Source: VRUE01 sp963703895
GTDB taxonomy: Bacteria; Actinomycetota; Thermoleophilia; Solirubrobacterales; 70-9
DNA: 64,000 bases
Assembly: GCA_963703895.1 (NCBI GenBank)
Contig: CAVPFX010000003.1
Coordinates: 620,001-684,000 of the forward strand
Reading direction: 5' to 3'
Part shown: positions 26,601 through 33,745 of the stretch, piece by piece
Layout of the letters: each line of letters begins with the position of its first letter
How positions within the stretch are numbered: the stretch's first letter is position 1
The notes under the pieces: generated by a model
Told to the model about the DNA's origin: nothing
The model's database searches: none
The model's input: the letters and a program-made list of their open reading frames with translations, nothing else
Program-made: the position numbers and the translations under genes

Positions 26601-29600
26601 CGGCCGGCAGGATCGGCGATCGCCTCGAGCTTGCCCGATTTGTCGTAGGAGAGCGTTGTTTTGTTGCCGTTGCGGTCGGTCACGCTTTCCAGCATGCCGG
26701 CACCCGAGAAGCCGTATTCGATCTGATCGGGAAGGATTAGGAGGTAGCCTGTTTCGGAACTGCCACTCAGGGTGTCCTGGCTCCACGAGGGAGCCGCGAA
26801 GGAGCCTTTGCCACTTTCGGTGAACTGCACCGCGCCACCGTCGCTTTGGACAAGGGTGATCGTTTTTCCGCCTTCTTCAGAAACGAGGCGATCGCTGAAT
26901 GCATTGGTCCAACCGAAGCCAAAAGCACCCGGCGCTGCCGCGACTATGGCGGCCTGGGCGCTGTAGGTTCGGGTGAGAAGCAATCCAACACCGCGACCGC
27001 CGATGGCGAAGTCGGCTTGAGTCTCTGAGAAGTTACCGCTCGCGCATTCGACCGGATCGGCGCAGTGCGACTGGTGTTCGAGATGCCTTTTCGAGCCAGC
27101 ACTGACCGGGTGGTTGATCAGAAGTTTCCCGGTTTCCTGTTTGAGCATGCCGAGGTTTTCGAAGTCCGGGCCTATCTCGGTGGTTCCAGAGCCCGAGGTC
27201 TTCTTGATGGTGCCCGTGTTGACGAGCAGGGATTTACCCGAGCCCGCTTCGATCGCCTGCAGCGACTCTGAGTTGGCGAGAAACGTGCCCGTGTTTTCCA
27301 GGATTGCGCCTTTGGACTCGGCGATCCTTCCCGAGGACATCGTGAACGTACCTTCGTTGACGAGCTTGCGTTCCTCGAGAGTCGCAATCCCGATGTTGAG
27401 CAGCATGGTCATCGTGGCCGTGGCTCCCGGCAAGATCACGGTCGATCCGCTGCCCGTCATCTCGCTTTCGTGCGCCCATGCCAGGTTGCCGGAAATTCGC
27501 AGTGTGCCGGCCCCGGCCACCTTGCCGTGGTAGGCGTTCATCGTCAGGGCGCTCAAGGTCACTGAGCCGCTTGGAATCGTGAAGGTGGCTTCTTCCTTCA
27601 ACTCGACTTTGGCCGCGGTTCCGTTGATGCCTTCCGCGATGACGCTGGTGGATTTGCCGCTGATGGAAATCGAGCCCGAGAGGCTGCCGCCGGTGAAGGC
27701 GAAGAGACCTTTCGCGAGCCTCACTTCCGCGCCTTCTGAGGCCCCCCATGTAGTCGAAGTTCCCGCCGACCCTCCGCCGGAGAAGGCAAGTGTGCCTTTC
27801 TGGGCTGAGATCGTGCCTTTGTTTTCGACCGGTGCCTGCACTTCGGTGACCCCCGCACCCGCAGCCTTGCGGAAAGTACCGCTGTTGAAGAATGCTGCCC
27901 CTCCCGACCCGACCGTGATCGCGCCGGAGGTCTCCGAGTTGACGGTAAAGGTGCCGGTGTTTTCCAGGACCGCGCCTTCGGAAGCGGTGATCCGTCCCGA
28001 TTCCAGTACAAACGTCCCTTTGTTGACGAATTCACGCTGTTTCAGAGAGGCGGTAGTCCCCGGTGAGGCCGTGCCAGACGCTCCCGAGGAGACCACGGTG
28101 GCGCCAACGCCAGTCATCGTTCCTTCGTGAGTCCAGTTGAGCGTATTCTCAATGTTGATGGTTCCCGCGCCGTTGAGGACGCCGTTGGTACCCATCGTCA
28201 GCGTGTCGATCGTCGAAGGCGATCCGCTTGCGATGCTCAGCGTCCCACTTGAGACCGGTTCCATCTGCGCGCCTTTCCCGCTCACGCTTTCGGCGGTCAC
28301 GGTGGTTGCGGAGCCGCTGATGGCGATAGCCCCCGAGAGGCTGGATTTTTCAAGGGCGAAGCTGCCTTTGGCAAACTTGACTTTCGCCCCTTCCTGAGAT
28401 TTCCAGGTCGCGGCGGAAGTCGAGGAGCCGCCTCCGGTGAATTCCAGCGTGCCGCTCTGGGCATTGACAGTTCCTTTGTTTTCGAAGGCGATCCCTACTT
28501 CGGTGCTACCGCTGCCCGACGTACGTTGGAAGCTGCCGGTGTTGATGATCGACGGTGCCCCCGTTTTGCTTGCTTCGAAGGGTATGGTCGATTCGGAGTT
28601 CGCGTTGAAGGTGCCGGTGTTTTCGATCACGGCGCCTTCTGAGGCGGCGATCCTTCCCGAAGAGAAGGTAAAGGTGCCTTCGTTGACCAGATGGCGCTGT
28701 TTGAGCGTCGCGATTCCGATTTTGAGCGCGAGCGTCGCCGTCGCCGTGGCGCCAGGCAGGATCACGGTAGACCCGGAGCCCGTCATCATGCTTTCGTTTT
28801 TCCAAGAGAGCGCGCTGGAGATTTTCAGCGTTCCCGCGCCGGTTACTTTGCCGTTGAAGGCTGTCATCGTGAGGCTGCCGAGCGTCGTCGAGCCACCGGG
28901 AACACTCAAGGTCGCTTCTTCCTTGAGTTCGACGCTTGCGCTGCTGGCCCCCACGCCTTCGGCGCTGACCGTGGTCGAGGCACCACTGATCGTCGCTGGG
29001 CCAGAAAGCGTGCCGCCCGTCAGCATGTAGGTGCCTTTGGCGAACCACAGTTCCGCTCCTTCGAATGCGGCCCATTCGGTTGATGAGCCTGCGGAACCAC
29101 CACTTGTAAACTTGAGCTTTCCTTTTTCGGCGGAAACGATCCCTTTATTTTCGAAGGAGACTTCGACTTCAGTGGTGCCGGCTCCCGAGGTTTTCTTGAA
29201 GGTGCCGGCGTTGACGATTTTCGCCGACCCAGTGCCCTTCTTAATCGCCGTTTCGGATTCGGAGTTGGCTTTGAACGTCCCGGCGTTAAGCAGTTCGCCG
29301 CCTTCGGTCAGCGAAAGCCTGCCCGAGGTCATCGTGAAGGTGCCTTCGTTGACGAGCCGGCGCTGTTTGAGGGTCCCGATGCCGATGTTGACGGCCATCG
29401 TCGTGCTCCCGGTAGCCCCGGGGAGGATCACGGTCGACCCAGAACCGGACATGGTGCTTTCTTTGGCCCAGGCCAGGTTGCCCGAAATGTTTATCGACCC
29501 AGGGCCGGTCAGGACGCTGCTGAGTTCCATCGTCAGCGTTTTGATGCTTGACGCTTCCGAGCTGTTTTTCAGTTCCAACGTCGCTCCCGATATCGCCAGG

Positions 29601-29896
29601 CTTCCTTCTCCTTGAACGACACCGACTTTGTTTGTCCCCGAGGTGACTTTGACGGTCTTACCCAAGCCGACGCACGCCACCTCGGTTTCCGTAGGCACGT
29701 GGCCTGCTGACCAATTGCCTGCGGTAGTCCATGTTCCTTCGGCCGGGCCGGTCCAAGTGTTGGTGCATTCAGCAGCCGTAGCGGCAGAGGGCCATACCGC
29801 AGCGAGAACCAGCAAGCTAACGACCGCTCCGAAGCCTCTTGTCTTCTGCGCCACAATCGCCGACCCAATCCCACCGCACCACACCCTGCCCACCAT
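23639..29896 (-). CDS. Giant secreted YD-repeat (Rhs-like) protein with four N-terminal ~222-aa repeats and a variable 134-aa tip
   Basis: 2085 aa. Order of parts: signal peptide (~20-42); a W-x-G-x-x-x-G-x-W-x-x-x-x-NW motif (~48-63); four repeats of about 222 residues (~130-930; GSTVILPG at 153, 375 and 818, degenerate at ~600; LVNEGTF-type motifs at 181, 403, 624 and 845); a DUF6531-like start (ADPVECASGNF, ~946); YD repeats (~1080-1850); the Rhs core (YLHHDQLGSTRLLTDASGE, GLQYLRARFYD, then YARNNPLTYFDPTGR ending at 1951); and the tip (1952-2085). The tip is hydrophobic, has five cysteines, and is AT-richer than the core, as in polymorphic toxins. The ATG at 29896 has AGGAGG ~9 nt upstream. 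The repeats look like a beta-solenoid stalk; export is probably by Sec. Confidence 0.88.
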   Translation of the reverse strand: MVGRVWCGGIGSAIVAQKTRGFGAVVSLLVLAAVWPSAATAAECTNTWTGPAEGTWTTAGNWSAGHVPTETEVACVGLGKTVKVTSGTNKVGVVQGEGSLAISGATLELKNSSEASSIKTLTMELSSVLTGPGSINISGNLAWAKESTMSGSGSTVILPGATGSTTMAVNIGIGTLKQRRLVNEGTFTMTSGRLSLTEGGELLNAGTFKANSESETAIKKGTGSAKIVNAGTFKKTSGAGTTEVEVSFENKGIVSAEKGKLKFTSGGSAGSSTEWAAFEGAELWFAKGTYMLTGGTLSGPATISGASTTVSAEGVGASSASVELKEEATLSVPGGSTTLGSLTMTAFNGKVTGAGTLKISSALSWKNESMMTGSGSTVILPGATATATLALKIGIATLKQRHLVNEGTFTFSSGRIAASEGAVIENTGTFNANSESTIPFEASKTGAPSIINTGSFQRTSGSGSTEVGIAFENKGTVNAQSGTLEFTGGGSSTSAATWKSQEGAKVKFAKGSFALEKSSLSGAIAISGSATTVTAESVSGKGAQMEPVSSGTLSIASGSPSTIDTLTMGTNGVLNGAGTINIENTLNWTHEGTMTGVGATVVSSGASGTASPGTTASLKQREFVNKGTFVLESGRITASEGAVLENTGTFTVNSETSGAITVGSGGAAFFNSGTFRKAAGAGVTEVQAPVENKGTISAQKGTLAFSGGGSAGTSTTWGASEGAEVRLAKGLFAFTGGSLSGSISISGKSTSVIAEGINGTAAKVELKEEATFTIPSGSVTLSALTMNAYHGKVAGAGTLRISGNLAWAHESEMTGSGSTVILPGATATMTMLLNIGIATLEERKLVNEGTFTMSSGRIAESKGAILENTGTFLANSESLQAIEAGSGKSLLVNTGTIKKTSGSGTTEIGPDFENLGMLKQETGKLLINHPVSAGSKRHLEHQSHCADPVECASGNFSETQADFAIGGRGVGLLLTRTYSAQAAIVAAAPGAFGFGWTNAFSDRLVSEEGGKTITLVQSDGGAVQFTESGKGSFAAPSWSQDTLSGSSETGYLLILPDQIEYGFSGAGMLESVTDRNGNKTTLSYDKSGKLEAIADPAGRKITLTYNGEGLVESAKDPMGHVIKYAYEGKDLKSVTLPGEEAPRWQFKYDASHRMTTMTDGRGGKATNEYDGSNRVISQTDPAGRTIAFEYGPFHTKVTNKATGSVTDEWFTSNNQPFSITRGYGTADATTETFSYSTAGQLTGVTDGNGHTTSYDYDAKGNRFSERDPLGNEREWAFNETHDVVSETTPGGETTTIARDGNGNVEGISRPGPEETTQTTTFEYDEHGQLESITDPLERTWTYGYDSYGNRTSEADPLGNTQTLGYDNDSRLTSTVTPRGNAEGAKASEYTTAIERDPLGRPLKATDPLGGSVEYAYDPNGNLEAKTDANGHTTSYTYSADNERIEVEKPNGAVLKTKYDGAGTITGQTDANEHTTAYVRNALGEPIEVVDPLGRKTTEEFDAAGNLKAMIDPAERKTSYAYDKANRLIGIGYSDGTTPNAEFEYDPDGNVIKMVDGTGESTFGYDQLGRLREAEDGHGSVVGYGYNLGEELTGILYPNGKAIARTFDKAGRLEAVTDWLEGTTTFSYDADSNLEAIAFPVASGNADEYAYDQADRMSGAKFTSGPETLASLSYLRDKFGQVEEEVRSGLPGSAAVVYGYDESERLVEAGAASFEYDQADSLTKAPGTTNTYDAASQLEAGTGIAYSYDKFGERTKATPEAGPATDYGYDQAGNLISVERPEEGEVPTIEEAFAYDATSLLASKTTGLTTHYFTWDNSGSLPFVLNDGENSYIYGPNGLPIEQVDAEEVPSYLHHDQLGSTRLLTDASGEASAGFSYTPYGELEGVTGTAATPLGFAGQYTDAESGLQYLRARFYDSATAQFLTKDPLAELTRSPYEYARNNPLTYFDPTGRACVESFGTIGRYPNILDCLGQGAEEVLESPATGPVAGVICALTPGCGAVEAIAAGLFLTTVSNILHANNDSCFDFVSNQLVGMLVLLVGGAPGGLLDMVPGSIGGLSPLGRRVLEIANDAPGLFLEFVHALQGQ

Positions 29897-30252
29897 GCTC
29901 AGTTCCTCCTGACTACGGGCCGATAATAAACAGATGAGTACATACTACTCGATGTTCTTTTAGCGATGGCTTAAGGCGCCTCCAGCTCCTCAGTAGCTTG
30001 ACCGCGCTCCACGGACGATCTCTCCGCGTATCGAGCGCGCCAGCTGTGCGCTCAAGTGAAGCTCGCCACGCAGCGCATCGAAGAGCTGAACGGACAGGCC
30101 AGGCGATCACGACGGCGTTCGTCGAGCTGAAGCAGCTCGACCGGAGGAGCCGCCCGGAAGAAATCAAAGCGCGCTAGGGCCTCGCGCAGGTCGGAAGTGC
30201 TGGTTAGGGGCCGGGGGACAGAACTGACCCCCTCTGACCCCGCAAACCGTGC
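29897..30252 (+). other. Gene-poor junction with a decayed coding relic
   Basis: No intact gene. On the plus strand about 30005-30175 reads like a frameshifted 3' end: DDLSAYRARQLCAQVKLATQ and RIEELNGQA in one frame, then ITTAFVELKQLDRRSRPEE-IKAR and a stop in the next. I do not recognise the protein. An imperfect palindrome follows at 30213, and sufT ends at 30253. Such debris at the edge of the Rhs region is consistent with past insertion events. Confidence 0.5.
30213..30232. repeat. REP-like palindrome GGGGGACAG-AA-CTGACCCCC
   Basis: 20-bp imperfect palindrome with G5/C5 and CAG/CTG pairing around a central AA. Motifs of this GGGG(T/A)CAG type are frequent next to REP-associated (Y1) transposases in other bacteria; no transposase is present here. 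It lies 43 bp from the right direct repeat of the Rhs region. Confidence 0.45.
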
Positions 30253-30570
30253 CTAGAAGCCGAGCGCGAACTTGGCGTCCTCGGTCATCATCTCTGGTGA
30301 CCAAGGGGGATCGAAGACCATCTTGGGGTGGACGGCGGAGACGCCGGGGAGGTCGCCGACGAACTCCTTCATCTGCTCGGAGACCTGGGGGCCGATCGGG
30401 CAGGCGGGGGTGGTCAGGGTGAAGGTGACGAGGACTTCGTCCTTCTCGATCTCGACGTCGTAGACGAGGCCGAGGGAGACGAAGTCAAGACCCAGCTCGG
30501 GGTCGATCACTTCCTCGAGCGCCTCTAGGACATCGTCTTCGGTCAGAACTGCGGTCTCGTTCTCTGGCAT
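30253..30570 (-). CDS. sufT: SufT/MIP18-family (DUF59) Fe-S assembly factor
   Basis: 105 aa, DUF59/MIP18 fold. It acts in maturation of Fe-S proteins, linking it to the suf genes 17 kb away. The typical pattern is VIDPELGLDFVSLGLVYDV, then TTPACPIGP with the conserved reactive Cys, and the C-terminal FDPPWSPEMMTEDAKFALGF. TACCAT is 6 nt upstream of the ATG (leaderless type). Its last 22-30 bp are duplicated at 21615. Confidence 0.9.
   Translation of the reverse strand: MPENETAVLTEDDVLEALEEVIDPELGLDFVSLGLVYDVEIEKDEVLVTFTLTTPACPIGPQVSEQMKEFVGDLPGVSAVHPKMVFDPPWSPEMMTEDAKFALGF
30275..30296 (-). repeat. Right copy of the 22-bp direct repeat (inside the sufT 3' end)
   Basis: Encodes EMMTEDA of SufT and is identical to 21615-21636. 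It would be the original target if the Rhs/PH-like region was inserted here while leaving sufT intact. Confidence 0.6.
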
Positions 30571-30623
30571 CGCCCCATGGTAGCCGGGCGACTCGCTGGA
30601 GCGGCCAATAGTCTTCGCCGCCG

Positions 30624-31016
30624 ATGAGCTCGACCGACCAAATCGTGCGCCGCTCGATCGGCATCGTCTTTGCCGACGGCGGCCTGCTTGCGCTTAGCGC
30701 CGTGCGCCCGCGGGGTGCAGGCGGCCACGGCGAGGAGGCGGTCGGCGCGGTCCTCTGCGATCCCGACGGAGCCCCTGTCGACGTCTCCGAGACGCTGCTC
30801 TCGACCGAGTACGGGCCCGACGGCGTGCAGCGCCGGGCGACGCTCGAGCTCTGGCTCGACGGCGAGGACGCCCAGCCGCTGCGCGGCGCCGGCACGCTGA
30901 TCAGCGCCGCGGCGGTCAGTCACCCGGGCCTGATCGGGACAGTCGCCTTCTTCCGCTGGTCGCTGGAAGGGCGCGAGGGACTCGGCCACTACGAGGTGGT
31001 GCACGGCGATGGCTGA
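30624..31016 (+). CDS. Hypothetical protein upstream of a HAD hydrolase
   Basis: 130 aa, no membrane segment. Beta-rich sequence with SIGIVFADGGLLALSAVRPR near the start and the end HPGLIGTVAFFRWSLEGREG then GHYEVVHGDG. I do not recognise a family. It overlaps the HAD gene by 8 bp and is divergent from sufT, so it is probably translated together with the HAD enzyme. Confidence 0.55.
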   Translation: MSSTDQIVRRSIGIVFADGGLLALSAVRPRGAGGHGEEAVGAVLCDPDGAPVDVSETLLSTEYGPDGVQRRATLELWLDGEDAQPLRGAGTLISAAAVSHPGLIGTVAFFRWSLEGREGLGHYEVVHGDG

Positions 31017-31641
31017 GATCAAAACGATCGTCTCGGACTTCGGCGGGGTGCTGACCTCACCGCTGCTGCAGTCGTTCATGGCCTTTCAGGACCAGACCGG
31101 GATCACGACCGAAACGCTGGGCAAGGCCATGCAGGCCGCCACCGAGGCCAACGGCGAGAACCCGCTGTTCGAGATGGAGCGCGGTGAGATCACCGAGGAC
31201 GCCTTCCTCGCCCAGCTGACCGAGTGCCTCGAGCCGCTGCTCGGCCACCCGCCCGAGATGCACCGCTTCCGCGAGATCTACTTCGAGGCGCTCGAGCCCA
31301 ACGCGGAGATGATCGACCTGATGCGCGAGCTGAAGGACGAGGGCTATCGGATGGCGATGCTGACCAACAACGTGCGCGAGTGGGAGCCGCTCTGGCGCTC
31401 GATGCTGCCGGTCGACGAGATCTTCGAGACCGTTGTCGACTCCGGCTTCGTCGGCTGCCGCAAGCCCGAATCGAAGATCTACGAGCTGACGCTGGAGCGT
31501 GTCGGCGAACCAGCCGCAGCCTGTCTCTTCATCGACGACGTCCTGGTCAACATCGAAGGCGCCCGCACGGCCGGCCTCAACGCGGTTCACTTCCAGGACA
31601 ACGAGCAGGCGATCTCCGAGATCCGCTCGGCGCTCGGTTAG
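31009..31641 (+). CDS. HAD-IA family phosphatase-like hydrolase
   Basis: 210 aa. HAD motif I is present as VSDFGGVLT, where the second Asp of the usual DxDxT/V is replaced by G (DFGGV). This variant is common in the epoxide-hydrolase N-terminal/HAD-IA-3 group. Motif II is MLTNN, motif III GCRKPESKIYE, and motif IV LFIDDVLVNIEGA. The cap (~20-110) is helical. Substrate unknown; small phosphorylated metabolites are likely. It starts inside the preceding gene and converges on the alpha/beta hydrolase. Confidence 0.85.
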   Translation: MAEIKTIVSDFGGVLTSPLLQSFMAFQDQTGITTETLGKAMQAATEANGENPLFEMERGEITEDAFLAQLTECLEPLLGHPPEMHRFREIYFEALEPNAEMIDLMRELKDEGYRMAMLTNNVREWEPLWRSMLPVDEIFETVVDSGFVGCRKPESKIYELTLERVGEPAAACLFIDDVLVNIEGARTAGLNAVHFQDNEQAISEIRSALG

Positions 31642-32495
31642 AGCAGCCAGCGCCCCAGGAAGTCAAGCTGGTCGGCGACAAGGGCCTCGTGCGCGGGGCC
31701 GTCATAGACATCGAAGTGATCGACGCCGGGATAAGTCCGCAGCTCGCCCCTCGGTGCGCGACGGGCCGCGGCGATCGCTGGGCCGGGCTTGGCGACGCGA
31801 TCGGCCTCGCCGACGCAGACGAGCCAAGGACAGTGGAGCTTGGCGGCGTGACGCCCGGGCCTGAAGGGTCGGCCAAGCAACCAGCGTGAGGAGACGCGGT
31901 TGCGCCAGCGCGAGTCCTCGCCAATCGAGACCACTCGTCGCCAGCCCTCCTCCCCACCCGGCGCGTTGATCAGGGCCGGCTCGTCCGGCTGGCCGACCGC
32001 CGGGAGGTAACGACCCTGCACCGCGGCGGCAAGCGTCCGAGCGCTCACCCGCGGTGAGGAGCGATGGGCTTGGGTGACGATGTCGAGGAAGGGGACCTGG
32101 CTGATCGCTGCGGCGATTCGCGGATCTTCAGCGGCAGCCGCGAGCGCGTTGCCACCGCCCATCGAAGAGCCGAAGGTCGCCACGCGCTCGGGATCGACCT
32201 CGGGCAGCGAGCGAGCGAAAGCAATCGCCGCTCGCCAGTCCTCGAGCTGCCGCGCGGGATCGAAGACATCGGGCTCGCCACCGCTGTCGCCGAAGCCGCG
32301 GTGGTCGAAGACGAGCGCGGCGAACCCGGCAGCCGCGAAGCGCTCGGCAAAGGCGCCGAGGCGGTCCCGCCGGGTACCCGAAAGCCCGTGGGCCATGACG
32401 ACAGCCGGGGCTGTCGACCGCTCTCCGGGCGCCGGATAAAACCACGCCGCGCAGGGGTCATGGTTCGCTTCAAAGGTGAGGTCGTGGCGTTCCAT
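31638..32495 (-). CDS. Alpha/beta hydrolase (dienelactone hydrolase/esterase-like)
   Basis: 285 aa, cytoplasmic. Oxyanion region MAHGLSGTRRDRLG, then FDHRGFGDSGGEP; the nucleophile Ser in GSSMGGGNA (~residue 114), acid Asp in CVGEADRVAKPG and catalytic His in GVDHFDVYDG complete the triad. It is like the FrsA/YitV-type peptidase-esterase group. The gene is monocistronic and overlaps the HAD gene stop-to-stop by 4 bp. Confidence 0.85.
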   Translation of the reverse strand: MERHDLTFEANHDPCAAWFYPAPGERSTAPAVVMAHGLSGTRRDRLGAFAERFAAAGFAALVFDHRGFGDSGGEPDVFDPARQLEDWRAAIAFARSLPEVDPERVATFGSSMGGGNALAAAAEDPRIAAAISQVPFLDIVTQAHRSSPRVSARTLAAAVQGRYLPAVGQPDEPALINAPGGEEGWRRVVSIGEDSRWRNRVSSRWLLGRPFRPGRHAAKLHCPWLVCVGEADRVAKPGPAIAAARRAPRGELRTYPGVDHFDVYDGPAHEALVADQLDFLGRWLL

Positions 32496-32534
32496 CGCTA
32501 TCTAAACGGCCGGCAGCCGCAATTCGTGAGACCG

Positions 32535-32795
32535 CTAGTTGACCTTTTCGCTCTGCTTGGGACCCCACCGATAAAGCACCGCGACAACAGCGCCCCACGC
32601 GCCCGCAGAGGGAATGGCGAGCTTGAGTAGCTGGGGACTTGCAACCAAGCCCACTACGAGAGCGACCCCGATTATCACTGTTGCGACCAGCAAGACGGCC
32701 GCTTGCACAAGTTGGAAATTGAAAAAACGGACACGTGCCTCGGCCTCACGGCGTTCGGCACGCTCGCGCTTGGCGGCCTCCCGCTGGCGGTACAT
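32535..32795 (-). CDS. Small membrane protein with charged helical N-terminus
   Basis: 86 aa from the ATG at 32795: a highly charged helix (YRQREAAKRERAERREAEAR) then two membrane helices (LVQAAVLLVATVIIGVALVV, LLKLAIPSAGAWGAVVAVLY). The frame is open to 33014, and an upstream start that includes RVRVETKLRL is possible. No family is recognised. Codon use is less GC-biased than in the neighbours. Confidence 0.5.
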   Translation of the reverse strand: MYRQREAAKRERAERREAEARVRFFNFQLVQAAVLLVATVIIGVALVVGLVASPQLLKLAIPSAGAWGAVVAVLYRWGPKQSEKVN

Positions 32796-33180
32796 CTGGA
32801 TCTGGCGTTCCGTGCGCAAACCCTTGTCCGGGTCTGGCCTCTTCGAAGGTGATGAGAGCCGCAATTTCGTCTCCACGCGCACCCGGCTCTCACCCCTGCC
32901 GGATCGAGCGCAAATGCGTCTTGAAGACGAACCGCGATCCTGTCCACAACTTGAGTGGCACGCCGTGACAGGCCGGACCAGTGCCTGCGCGCCGTTCCCT
33001 TCGGAGCCATTCATGAGGCCTGTTCAAACCAGGCCGCCATTGCCAAGACGCGCTATCACCCGTTCCCGGCCGCTTGATCAGCGACCTCAACCTCAAGACT
33101 TGACTGAAGTCAAGACCCAGAGAGACGGGGTGCGCCGATTTTAACCCACCCCTTGACGGAACGGGCGAAGAGCTAGCTTG

Positions 33181-33636
33181 CTAGTTGTCCGAGCCCGCCC
33201 GGTCCCAGATGTAGAGCTCTACGGCCTCGAGGGCCAACTCCATCTGGCGGGGTGAGGAGAGCAGGCCGAGGACGAGCTCGAGGGCGTCCTCCTCGGTGAC
33301 TCCGGCGTCGACGGCCTCCTCGCCGCGGAAGCCGGCGGCGAGCTTCATCGCCTCGCGGCGGTTCTCGCCGAGCGAGCCGAAGGCGCCCATCAGGAAGTCG
33401 CGGTTGGGCACCGGATGGCCGACCTCGAGCGAGCCGTGCCAGGCGGCGAGCATCGAGAGGTCGTGCTCGTCGAGCTCGGAGAGCGCCTTGGCGTAGTGGG
33501 TCTCGAGCTCGTCGTCGGGGATCTCGTCGACCCAGGCGCGGACCGCCTCGCCGAGCAGCTGGCGGCGTGCCTCGCGGCCGATCGAGTCCGCGATCGCGCG
33601 GATCGCGTCGGCTGGGTCTACGAAGCAGAGGGCCAT
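33181..33636 (-). CDS. Acidic helical hypothetical protein
   Basis: 151 aa, soluble, rich in Glu/Asp/Ala/Leu and probably all helical (DDELETHYAKALSELDEHDL, ENRREAMKLAAGFRGEEAVD, EDALELVLGLLSSPRQMELA). No family is recognised. TAGATT is 9 nt before the ATG. Divergent from addB. Confidence 0.6.
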   Translation of the reverse strand: MALCFVDPADAIRAIADSIGREARRQLLGEAVRAWVDEIPDDELETHYAKALSELDEHDLSMLAAWHGSLEVGHPVPNRDFLMGAFGSLGENRREAMKLAAGFRGEEAVDAGVTEEDALELVLGLLSSPRQMELALEAVELYIWDRAGSDN

Positions 33637-33745
33637 TGGAAGGTCAATCTAGAGAAGGCGGTAGACGGCAAATCGGGGGGCGTTTTGCCGCGTTTGCCGT
33701 GTTTCGGAGCGCCGCGGGCGGACCTATGCTGGACCGCTCGCCCCT

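Noticed and set aside
27000..29500. Possible CRISPR-like or satellite repeats in the Rhs 5' half
   Set aside because: The period is ~665 bp and coding, with protein-level rather than DNA-level conservation; these are domain repeats of one protein.
29913..30167. 84-codon minus-strand frame upstream of the Rhs gene
   Set aside because: Ser/Arg/Leu-rich with no family pattern. The opposite strand shows a better coding relic.
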